From contig CASEHS010000007.1 of assembly GCA_949287815.1 (NCBI GenBank), forward strand, positions 1 through 62,611: a stretch of DNA of 62,611 nt, read 5' to 3'. The notes under the pieces were generated by a model. It saw only the letters and a program-made list of their open reading frames with translations, did not search any database and was not told the DNA's origin. Below, in pieces: positions 1-8,600 of the stretch. Every line of letters starts with the position of its first letter. Position 1 is the stretch's first letter. A program made the position numbers and the translations under genes. The DNA is from an uncultured Bacillota bacterium (GTDB taxonomy: Bacteria > Bacillota > Clostridia > Christensenellales > Borkfalkiaceae).

Positions 1-98
1 CTTCTGTATTTGATAATCTCGGTAAAGGCGCGTCGGGTGCTGCTGTTCAATGTATGAATATCATGTGCGGATTGGATGAAACCACTTCATTACTGTAA
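1..98 (+). CDS. argC: N-acetyl-gamma-glutamyl-phosphate reductase, C-terminal end (partial)
   Basis: Only the last 31 codons are present; the gene enters from the left edge. The frame starting at base 3 reads [19 protein letters not shown] and stops at 96-98. The NLxKGASGxAVQ..N pattern is the conserved C-terminal segment of ArgC, which reduces N-acetylglutamyl phosphate to the semialdehyde in arginine synthesis. argJ and argB follow, as expected for an arg cluster. The identification rests on this short motif plus context. Confidence 0.85.
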   Translation, partial: SVFDNLGKGASGAAVQCMNIMCGLDETTSLL

Positions 99-214
99 TC
101 ATAGTTTTTTTTAAATTTATTGATTTGTTTTATAGGTTTTATGGTATAAAAAAGATTTTAGTATATAATTTATAAATCAAATACGGTAGAGAGAAAAATC
201 GGAGAATTTAATTT

Positions 215-1429
215 ATGAAAAAAATGGCAGGCGGCGTGTGTGCCGCACAAGGATTTACGGCTAACGGGGTACATTGCGGTATCAGAAAAAACAAGCAGAA
301 ACGAGATCTTACGTTGATCGTCAGCAGTGTGAAGGCAAGTGCCGCTTGTGTATATACTCAAAATCTTGTAAAAGGTGCGCCCATTCTGGTTACAAAAAAA
401 CATGTTGTTGATGGGTATGCACAAGCTATCATCTGCAATAGCGGAAATGCAAATACATGCAATGCAAAAGGTGTAGAAATTGCCGAAGGTATGTGCGGTC
501 TTGTAGAAAAATACGCTTCCATTCCTGCGGGCGATGTAGTAGTTGCGTCGACAGGTGTTATCGGACAACCTCTTTCGTTGGAACCCATAGAGGGCGGGAT
601 GCAGGAGCTCGTTAATGGTTTAGGGGATCAGAACAGCCTTTATGCTGCGCAAGGTATCATGACGACAGATACAGTCGATAAGCAGATCGCTTATACTTTT
701 GAGCTTGGCGGTAAGGAGTGCAAGATAGGGGCGATCGGTAAAGGCGTCGGTATGATAAATCCCAACATGGCAACTATGTTGATTTTTATAACAACAGATG
801 TTTCCATTTCTCCCGAAATGTTACAAAAAGCATTGTCTTCCGATGTTAAAGATTCGTTTAATATGGTCAGTGTAGACGGAGATACATCGACAAACGATAT
901 GGTTTGCATTCTTGCGAACGGGCTCGCAAATAATCCGACTATTACGGAAGCGGATAAAGACTTTTCAGTTTTCAAAAAAGCTTTGAAGAAGGTAACGACT
1001 TATTTGTGCCGTCAGATCGCTAAGGATGGAGAGGGGGCGACAAAATTATTGGAATGTAAAGTGTCGGGTGCGAAAAATAAAAAGACCGCCCGTATTGTTG
1101 CAAAATCGGTTATTAAGTCGTCATTATTTAAGGCCGCTATGTTCGGGGCTGACGCAAACTGGGGCAGGGTTCTTTGTGCTATCGGCTATTCGGGCGGAGA
1201 TGTTGATGTTTCTAAAGTCAGTGTTGCGTTCGAAAGCAAAGCGGGTTTTGTTCAAGTTTGCGAAAATGGCAGCGGTATAGATTTTTCGGAAGAATTGGCA
1301 AAGAAAGTGCTTTCGAAAGATGAAATAGAAGTCTTGATAGAATTAAATGACGGAAATTCCAAAGCAACTGCATGGGGTTGTGATCTTACTTACGATTATG
1401 TAAAGATCAACGGGGATTATCGGACCTGA
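215..1429 (+). CDS. argJ: Glutamate N-acetyltransferase / amino-acid N-acetyltransferase ArgJ
   Basis: The protein has 404 residues, full length for the family. ArgJ transfers acetyl from N-acetylornithine to glutamate and, when bifunctional, also from acetyl-CoA. It is an Ntn-type enzyme made as one chain and self-cleaved. Visible landmarks are the oxyanion-hole motif STGVIG (residues 112-117) and the cleavage motif KGVGMINPNMATML, placing the nucleophile at Thr187 after Ala186. The C terminus ends in the usual T.Y motif (LTYDYVKINGDYRT). A GGAG site precedes the ATG. It sits between argC and argB. Whether it is mono- or bifunctional cannot be read from the sequence, and no separate ArgA is seen here. 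Confidence 0.95.
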   Translation: MKKMAGGVCAAQGFTANGVHCGIRKNKQKRDLTLIVSSVKASAACVYTQNLVKGAPILVTKKHVVDGYAQAIICNSGNANTCNAKGVEIAEGMCGLVEKYASIPAGDVVVASTGVIGQPLSLEPIEGGMQELVNGLGDQNSLYAAQGIMTTDTVDKQIAYTFELGGKECKIGAIGKGVGMINPNMATMLIFITTDVSISPEMLQKALSSDVKDSFNMVSVDGDTSTNDMVCILANGLANNPTITEADKDFSVFKKALKKVTTYLCRQIAKDGEGATKLLECKVSGAKNKKTARIVAKSVIKSSLFKAAMFGADANWGRVLCAIGYSGGDVDVSKVSVAFESKAGFVQVCENGSGIDFSEELAKKVLSKDEIEVLIELNDGNSKATAWGCDLTYDYVKINGDYRT

Positions 1430-1485
1430 GTTTTGAAATTTTGTTTAAATGATTTAGAGTTTTATTAAACTTTGGAAGGTTTTTT

Positions 1486-2355
1486 ATGAATAATAATTTT
1501 AACGATAAACAAATAAAAGCGCAGGTTTTGACGGAAGCACTTCCTTATATTCAGGAATATTCGGGAAAAGTAGTCGTGATTAAATATGGCGGCAACGCTA
1601 TGATCAACGACGAGTTAAAAGTTTCCGTAATGCGTGATATCGTTTTGCTGAACCTTGTTGGTGTAAAAGTTGTTCTTGTGCATGGCGGTGGCCCTGAAAT
1701 TTCCGAAATGCTTAAAAAAATAGGGAAAGAGTCTGTTTTTATTAATGGTCTTCGCTATACAGATAAAGAGACTGCTGAAATTGTTCGTATGGTTTTGGCT
1801 GGAAAGATCAATAAGTCTTTGGTTAATCTTATTGAGCAGATCGGCGGAAAATCGATTGGCCTTTGCGGTATGGACGGACATATGATGAAGTGCGAAATGG
1901 CGGATCCTAAACTCGGTTATGTCGGAAAGATCGTGGATATGGATACCAAGGTGATCACGGATGCTTTGGATTTGGGATATATCCCCGTCGTTTCAACGGT
2001 TGGATATGACGATGAGGGCAATGTATATAATGTCAACGCTGATACAGCATCTGCCGTCATTGCAGGTGCTTTAAATGCGCAAAGTCTTATTTTGATGACG
2101 GATATAAAAGGCGTTCTATGTGATAAAGAAGACGAGAACAGTCTTATTGAAAAAATTTATGTCAGTGATATTTCTTCTTTAATTAAACAGGGAATTATTT
2201 CTGGAGGAATGATTCCTAAAATCGATTGTTGCAAAGAAGCGATTCGCAGGGGCGTTAAAAAAGTATTTATTACAGACGGAAGGGTTGCTCATTCTATTCT
2301 TGTGGAAATTCTTTCCGATCAGGGCATAGGGACAATGTTTGTAAACGGAGACTGA
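1486..2355 (+). CDS. argB: Acetylglutamate kinase
   Basis: The protein has 289 residues. It phosphorylates N-acetylglutamate with ATP in the committed part of arginine synthesis. The amino-acid-kinase fold is shown by the N-terminal VVIKYGGNAM glycine loop, the LVHGGGPEIS substrate-binding segment, NVNADTAS for the nucleotide and KG..ISGGMIPK near the end. The N-terminal helix region typical of arginine-inhibited kinases is present in outline, so feedback inhibition by arginine is plausible but inferred. An AAGG site lies upstream. The stop codon lies inside the left arm of a terminator, so argCJB can form its own transcript. Confidence 0.95.
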   Translation: MNNNFNDKQIKAQVLTEALPYIQEYSGKVVVIKYGGNAMINDELKVSVMRDIVLLNLVGVKVVLVHGGGPEISEMLKKIGKESVFINGLRYTDKETAEIVRMVLAGKINKSLVNLIEQIGGKSIGLCGMDGHMMKCEMADPKLGYVGKIVDMDTKVITDALDLGYIPVVSTVGYDDEGNVYNVNADTASAVIAGALNAQSLILMTDIKGVLCDKEDENSLIEKIYVSDISSLIKQGIISGGMIPKIDCCKEAIRRGVKKVFITDGRVAHSILVEILSDQGIGTMFVNGD

Positions 2356-2376
2356 TTTTTAATCGGTCTCTTTTTT
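2348..2376 (+). terminator. Intrinsic terminator overlapping the argB stop codon
   Basis: A 10-bp stem (GAGACTGATT with AATCGGTCTC, one G-T wobble) and a TTT loop are followed by six T. The left arm contains the TGA stop of argB. It separates argCJB from argD, which has its own promoter downstream. Partial read-through is possible. Confidence 0.75.
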
Positions 2377-2423
2377 CAGGTTTAATTGAGGTAAGACTTT
2401 TCTTTAAAAGTGTTCTTAAAAAA

Positions 2424-2452
2424 TTGCGTTTGACGACAATTTATGATAAAAT
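2424..2452 (+). promoter_or_regulatory. Candidate promoter for argD
   Basis: TTGCGT and TAAAAT are separated by 17 bases, just downstream of the argB terminator and 18 bases before the argD start. An AGGTG ribosome site lies in the remaining leader. The -35 box is imperfect. Confidence 0.45.
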
Positions 2453-2470
2453 AGTAAAAATAGGTGCGTT

Positions 2471-3637
2471 ATGAATTTTAGTGAACTCAAAGAAAAAGAC
2501 AAAGAGTATATTGCGGGTACATATAACAGGTTTGCTGTAGATATTTACGAGGGAAACGGAGCGACGTTGCGTTCTGCGGACGGAAAAGAATATATTGATT
2601 TTGGAAGCGGGATTGCGGTGAACATTTTCGGAGTAAACGATCGGGAATGGAAAGATGCCGTGATTTCTCAAATCAATAAAGTACAGCACGCATGCAATTT
2701 ATATTATACGCAGCCTCAGGCAGATCTTGCGGAGTTGCTTTGCAAAAAGACAGGGGCGAAAAAAGTCTTTTTTTCCAATTCTGGCGCGGAAGCGAATGAA
2801 TGTGCGATTAAAGCGGCAAGAAAATATTCGTTTGACAAATACGGGGAGGGAAGATATGAAATCGTAACTTTAAAGAATTCCTTTCACGGCAGAACGCTGG
2901 CAACTCTGTCTGCGACAGGTCAACCCGCTATGCATAAATATTTTATGCCGTTTGTAGACGGGTTTTCTTATGCCGATCCGAATTTTGAAGGCGTTTCGGG
3001 TTTGTGCGGCAAAAAGACCTGTGCAGTCATGTTGGAATTGGTTCAAGGAGAAAGCGGGGTTAATCCTCTCGATAAAGAGCAGGTAAAAAAGATCGCCGAG
3101 TTCTGCAAAAAAAGAGATATTTTGCTGATCGTCGATGAAGTTCAGACGGGTAACGGCAGAACCGGTAAATTATATTGTTATCAGAATTACGGGATAATAC
3201 CGGATATTGTTACGACGGCAAAAGGGCTTGCGGGCGGACTTCCGCTTGGGGCTACGATGTTTTTTGAGAAATGCGAACATACTTTGAATGCGGGGGATCA
3301 CGGGTCTACTTTTGGAGGAAATCCAGTGGCTTGCGCAGGTGCATTGAGTATACTAAAAAGAATTGACGATCAGCTGATGCTGGAAGTACAGGGTAAGAGC
3401 GATTATTTAAAGACTCATCTTTCCCGAATAAAAAATGTTCTCAGTGTTACGGGAATGGGGTTGATGTTGGGTCTGGAAATAAACGGAAATGCTCGGGAAG
3501 TTGCCGATCGCTGCCTGAAAAAGGGACTGATCGTTCTTACGGCAAAAAACAAATTGCGTTTATTGCCTCCTTTGACAATCGGAAAGGGCGAAATAGATGA
3601 AGGGTTGAGAATTTTAAATGAGGTGTTATCCGAATGA
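2471..3637 (+). CDS. argD: Acetylornithine aminotransferase
   Basis: The protein has 388 residues, a class-III PLP aminotransferase of normal length. It converts N-acetylglutamate semialdehyde to N-acetylornithine using glutamate. Visible motifs are the phosphate-binding FSNSGAEANE segment, the FHGRT signature, DEVQTGNGRTGK with the cofactor-contacting Asp, and TTAKGLAGGLPLGA carrying the Schiff-base lysine. Substrate could overlap with succinyldiaminopimelate or ornithine aminotransferases, but placement between argB and argF settles the role. The gene overlaps the next start by four bases (ATGA), implying translational coupling to argF. Confidence 0.95.
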   Translation: MNFSELKEKDKEYIAGTYNRFAVDIYEGNGATLRSADGKEYIDFGSGIAVNIFGVNDREWKDAVISQINKVQHACNLYYTQPQADLAELLCKKTGAKKVFFSNSGAEANECAIKAARKYSFDKYGEGRYEIVTLKNSFHGRTLATLSATGQPAMHKYFMPFVDGFSYADPNFEGVSGLCGKKTCAVMLELVQGESGVNPLDKEQVKKIAEFCKKRDILLIVDEVQTGNGRTGKLYCYQNYGIIPDIVTTAKGLAGGLPLGATMFFEKCEHTLNAGDHGSTFGGNPVACAGALSILKRIDDQLMLEVQGKSDYLKTHLSRIKNVLSVTGMGLMLGLEINGNAREVADRCLKKGLIVLTAKNKLRLLPPLTIGKGEIDEGLRILNEVLSE

Positions 3638-4539
3638 AACATTTATTAAAACTTGCAGATCTGACGAGTGAGGAAATTTTTGGAATATTAAATCTTGCAG
3701 ATCAACTCAAATACGAGCGTGAACACAATATTGAGCATCCCCATCTCAAAGGGAAGAAGCTCGGTATGATTTTTCAGAAGTCTTCGACGCGTACAAGGGT
3801 CAGTTTTGAGGTCGGTATGACAGAGCTTGGCGGAAGCGCGTTGTTTTTGTCCGACCGCGATTTGCAGATCGGCAGAGGCGAACCGATCAAAGATACGATC
3901 AGGGTGCTTTCTCGTTATCTCGACGGTATTATGATTCGTACTTTTGCTCAGAAAGACGTGGAGGAACTGGCTGAATACGGTTCTATTCCTATTATAAACG
4001 GTTTGACAGATTACTGCCATCCTTGCCAAGTCCTTGCAGATTTAATGACGATCCGTGAGTATAAAGGCGGTTTCAAAGGTCTGAAACTTTGCTTTATCGG
4101 CGACGGAAATAATATGGCAAACTCGCTGATTGTCGGCGGAATAAAAATGGGCATGGAAGTTGCGATTGCTTGTCCCGATAATTATAGACCTGACGCGGAA
4201 ATTTGTAAATGGGCATCGGAGAACGGAAAGTTGACAGTTACTTCGGATATCATGGCTGCGGCACAGGGAGCGGATGCTGTTTATACGGATGTATGGGCTT
4301 CTATGGGACAGGAGAGTGAAAAAGCGGAGCGTGAAAAAGTGTTCCGCGGATATTGTGTGGATAATAAAGTTATGGCAGTTGCTAAACCTGATGCTATTGT
4401 TTTGCATTGTCTGCCTGCGCACAGGGGCGAGGAAATCACGGAAGAAGTGTTTGAGTCGCACGCCAAAGAAATCTTTGATGAGGCTGAAAACAGGCTTCAT
4501 GCTCAGAAAGCGGTGCTCGTTAAATTATTAAAGCATTGA
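3634..4539 (+). CDS. argF: Ornithine carbamoyltransferase
   Basis: The protein has 301 residues. It condenses ornithine and carbamoyl phosphate to citrulline. The carbamoyl-phosphate site SSTRTR lies at residues 50-55, DYCHPCQ follows in the middle, and VLHCLPAHRG holds the ornithine-side cysteine near residue 260. HCLP distinguishes ornithine from aspartate carbamoyltransferases. The start overlaps argD by four bases. carA and carB, which supply its carbamoyl phosphate, follow. An anabolic role is inferred from that context, since no arcA or arcC is nearby. Confidence 0.95.
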   Translation: MKHLLKLADLTSEEIFGILNLADQLKYEREHNIEHPHLKGKKLGMIFQKSSTRTRVSFEVGMTELGGSALFLSDRDLQIGRGEPIKDTIRVLSRYLDGIMIRTFAQKDVEELAEYGSIPIINGLTDYCHPCQVLADLMTIREYKGGFKGLKLCFIGDGNNMANSLIVGGIKMGMEVAIACPDNYRPDAEICKWASENGKLTVTSDIMAAAQGADAVYTDVWASMGQESEKAEREKVFRGYCVDNKVMAVAKPDAIVLHCLPAHRGEEITEEVFESHAKEIFDEAENRLHAQKAVLVKLLKH

Positions 4540-4615
4540 CAAAATCGTAAATAGAATTTTTTGTTTATCACATCCGAAAAAATTTTGAAGTTAAAATAAT
4601 TTATAAGGTATGTAT

Positions 4616-5695
4616 ATGAAGGAAGAAAAAGTTTATCTAACATTACAGAACGGACAGGTGTTTGAAGGAAAGCGGTTTGGTGCAAAGGGCAGCGTCATTG
4701 GCGAGTTAGTATTCACTACGGGCATGACGGGTTATATTGAAACACTTACCGATCCGAGCTATTACGGGCAAATAGTTGTACAGACTTTTCCGCTTATCGG
4801 TAATTACGGTATGATTTTATCTGACAGGGAAAGTAAGAAACCTTACCTTTCGGCTTATATCGTAAGGGAATACTGTGAAACGCCTTCCAATTTCCGTTGT
4901 GAAGGAACGATCGATGACTTTTTAAAGAAAAATAATATTGTGGGTGTATACGGGATTGATACTCGCGAACTTACCCGTACGGTCAGGGAAGCAGGTGTGA
5001 TGAACGCCGTAATTTCTTCCCAAAAGGTGAGCGATCTTAAAGAAGTAAAGGCGTATTCCGTAAAAGACGCGGTGATGAGCTGTACTTGTAAGGAAAATAA
5101 AATATACAATCCGGAATTAGCCAAGAGAAAAGTCGTTTTATGGGATTTCGGGGCAAAGGAGAATATTGTTCGCGAGCTTGTAAAACGTGACTGCCAGGTT
5201 ATCCGTGTTCCTGCATGGACTACCGCGGAGGAGATCCTTGCGCTTTCGCCCGACGGACTTATGCTTACCAACGGCCCCGGGGATCCTGCAGAAAATACTT
5301 CCATTATAGAAAATATTAAAAAAATTGCTGGAAAACTTCCTATTTTCGGAATTTGTCTCGGACATCAGTTGTTTGCGCTTGCTATGGGTGGCGCGACAAA
5401 GAAAATGAAATATGGTCACAGGGGTGCGAATCAGCCAGTAAAAGAGTTAAGCACGGGAACAGTGTATATTTCCAGCCAAAACCACGGTTATGAAGTTGTC
5501 AGCGACTCGATAAAAAACGTGGGGAAACTGAGTTTTATCAACGTCAACGACGGAACGTGCGAAGGGGTGGAATATCCCGAATTAAATGCGTTTACGGTTC
5601 AGTTCCATCCTGAAGCGTGTGCAGGACCTTTGGATGCGAGGGATTTATTTGATAAATTTATGAACCTGATTGACGGAGGAAAAAAGAATGCCTAA
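4616..5695 (+). CDS. carA: Carbamoyl-phosphate synthase small subunit (glutaminase)
   Basis: The protein has 359 residues from this start. It hydrolyses glutamine and channels ammonia to CarB. An N-terminal CarA domain (FEGKRFGA, FTTGMTGYIETLTDPSY) precedes a class-I amidotransferase domain with the nucleophile Cys near residue 247 in GICLGHQ and the His-Glu pair in QFHPEA. An upstream in-frame ATG at 4610 is only one base from the AAGG ribosome site, whereas the ATG at 4616 is seven bases from it, so 4616 is preferred. The 3' end overlaps carB by eight bases. Confidence 0.95.
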   Translation: MKEEKVYLTLQNGQVFEGKRFGAKGSVIGELVFTTGMTGYIETLTDPSYYGQIVVQTFPLIGNYGMILSDRESKKPYLSAYIVREYCETPSNFRCEGTIDDFLKKNNIVGVYGIDTRELTRTVREAGVMNAVISSQKVSDLKEVKAYSVKDAVMSCTCKENKIYNPELAKRKVVLWDFGAKENIVRELVKRDCQVIRVPAWTTAEEILALSPDGLMLTNGPGDPAENTSIIENIKKIAGKLPIFGICLGHQLFALAMGGATKKMKYGHRGANQPVKELSTGTVYISSQNHGYEVVSDSIKNVGKLSFINVNDGTCEGVEYPELNAFTVQFHPEACAGPLDARDLFDKFMNLIDGGKKNA

Positions 5696-8600
5696 GAGAA
5701 GCGATATTAAAAAAGTTCTTGTGATCGGATCGGGTCCGATCGTGATCGGTCAGGCTGCTGAATTTGACTATGCGGGTGCGCAGGCGTGCCGAGTGTTGAA
5801 GGATGCGGGTGTAAATGTTGTTCTTTGCAATTCCAACCCCGCAACAATTATGACGGATAAAGCGCTTGCGGATGAAATTTATCTTGAACCGCTCACCTTG
5901 GAGTCGATCAAGAGAATCATCATTAAAGAAAGACCTGACAGTCTTCTCGCTTCGCTTGGCGGACAAACGGGACTTACGATCGGGTGTCAGCTTGCCAAAG
6001 AGGGTTTTCTCGATAAATGGGGCGTAAAGCTTATCGGTACGAAAGTAGACGCTATCGACAGAGCGGAAGACCGCGAATTGTTTAAAGAAACGATGCAGAA
6101 AATCGGTCAGCCTGTCGTGCCTTCGGATATAGCATACACGGTTGAAGAATGTGTTGAGGTAGCCAATAGGATAGGTTATCCTGTCATTATTCGTCCCGCA
6201 TTTACGCTTGGCGGCGCCGGCGGCGGCGTTGCGTTCAATGAAGAGGAATTGCGTACGATCTCACATAACGGACTTATGCTTTCTCCGATTACGCAGGTGC
6301 TTGTTGAAAAATACATTTACGGTTGGAAAGAAATTGAGTTTGAAGTTTTGCGTGACAGTCACGGCAACGTAATAACTGTTTGCTCAATGGAAAACTTTGA
6401 TCCGGTCGGAATTCATACAGGTGACTCTATCGTAATCGCGCCTGCAGTTACTCTTTCCGATAAAGAATATCAGATGCTGCGCAGTGCATCACTGAAAATT
6501 ATTACCGAATTGCAGATAGAGGGCGGCTGTAACTGCCAGTTTGCTTTAAATCCCAATTCTTTCGAGTATTCTGTTATTGAAGTAAATCCGAGGGTATCTC
6601 GTTCCTCGGCTCTTGCAAGTAAAGCGACGGGTTATCCTATCGCAAAAGTAGCTACCAAGATCGCGCTTGGCTATACACTTGATGAAATCAGAAACGACGT
6701 GACGGGAGAAACGTTTGCCTGCTTTGAGCCTACGATCGACTATGTTGTCGTAAAACTTCCTAAATGGCCGTTTGATAAATTTCTTTATGCAAAACGCGAA
6801 CTCGGCACGAGGATGAAAGCGACGGGCGAAGTGATGTCTATCGGTACAAGCTTTGAAATGGCGATCATGAAAGCTGTTCGCGGTGCTGAAATTTCTCTGT
6901 CTTCGCTCAATCTTGATAAATATTCGGGAAAAGATTTGAGGGAGGAACTCAAAAAACTTTCAGATGAGCGTTTATTCACCGTGTTTGCTGCGTTAAAGGC
7001 GGGCATATCTGTCGATGAGATTTTTGAAATAACAAAAATTGATCGTTGGTTTATTGAAAAGCTGAACAATCTCGTGAAGTTCGAAAACAGACTGAAGACG
7101 GAAAAACTTACGAGAAAATTGTACGATGAGGGTAAACGACTCGGTTATCCCGATAAGGAATTGGAGAAAATTTCGGGACAATCTATTCCTTACCATCGCA
7201 AAGCCGTCTATAAAATGGTAGATACCTGCGCGGCGGAATTTGCGGCAGCCACTCCGTATTTTTATTCTACTTACGATGATGCGGCGCATGATGAAGCGAC
7301 ACCGTTTATTAAAGATAGCAAGAAAAAACGAATCATTGTAATTGGTTCGGGACCTATCCGTATCGGACAGGGTATTGAATTTGACTATTCGTCTGTACAT
7401 TGCGTCTGGACGTTGAAACAACTCGGTTATGAAGTGATTATCATTAACAATAACCCTGAAACGGTTTCTACCGACTTCGATACCGCGGACAGGCTGTATT
7501 TTGAGCCGCTTACACCCGAAGACGTGCAGAATGTTATCGATAAAGAAAAGCCTTACGGTGTCGTTATAACGTTTGGCGGCCAGACAGCGATTAAACTTTG
7601 TAATTATCTGGATAAACATGGAGTCAGGATCCTTGGTACTTCTGCTGACAGTGTAGATATGGCGGAAGACAGAGAAAGGTTTGATGAACTTCTTGAAAAG
7701 TTTGGCATCAGCAGACCTAAGGGACTTACCGTAATGACAAAGGAAGAAGCACTTGCTGCGGCTGATAAATTGGGTTATCCTGTGCTTTTGAGACCTTCAT
7801 ATGTTATTGGCGGACAGAATATGACGATTGCATTTACGGAGAACGATATTTCCAGATACATGGATGTCATTCTTGCGCAGAAGATCGAAAATCCTGTTCT
7901 TTGCGATAAATACCTGATGGGGCAGGAGCTGGAAGTCGATGTCATCAGTGACGGAGTCGATGTGTTGATTCCGGGTGTTATGCAGCATATTGAGCGTGCA
8001 GGCGTTCACAGCGGAGATTCCATCGCTGTCTATCCTCCTTATAATCTGAGCGATATTATGCTTGCCAGAATCATTGAATGTTCCACTCAGCTTGCACTTT
8101 CATTAAAAACAAAAGGCCTTGTAAACATTCAGTTCTTGGTATATAACGGGGAGTTGTATGTTATAGAAGTAAATCCTCGTGCATCGCGTACGATCCCTTA
8201 TATCAGTAAAGTTACGGGAGTGCCGATGGTTGAGCTTGCAACGAAAATAATTGTCGGTGCGAAACTTAAAAAACTCGGTTACGGTACAGGTCTCTATAAG
8301 CGTTCGCCTTACTTTGCCGTAAAAGTTCCCGTATTTTCTTTTGAAAAACTCAACGATGTCAACTCTCAGCTCGGACCGGAAATGAAATCTACAGGTGAAG
8401 TTCTCGGTATCGGTAAAACAGTTGAAGAGGCGCTTTTCAAAGGATTAGTTTCAGCAGGATTCAAACTTTGTCATCCAACGAAAGACAGGCATGCTGGCGT
8501 ATATTTCACGATCAACGATCAGGATAAGTTTGAAATTTTGGGGCTTGCCAAAAAGTTCAGCGATCTTGGGTTGGATATCTATGCTACAAAGGGAACAGCG

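Noticed and set aside
6993-7619. Long minus-strand open frame inside carB (208 codons)
   Set aside because: It is antisense to a highly conserved ATP-grasp region and has no recognisable domain or ribosome site. Similar shadows occur opposite argF, carA, clpB and DUF711.
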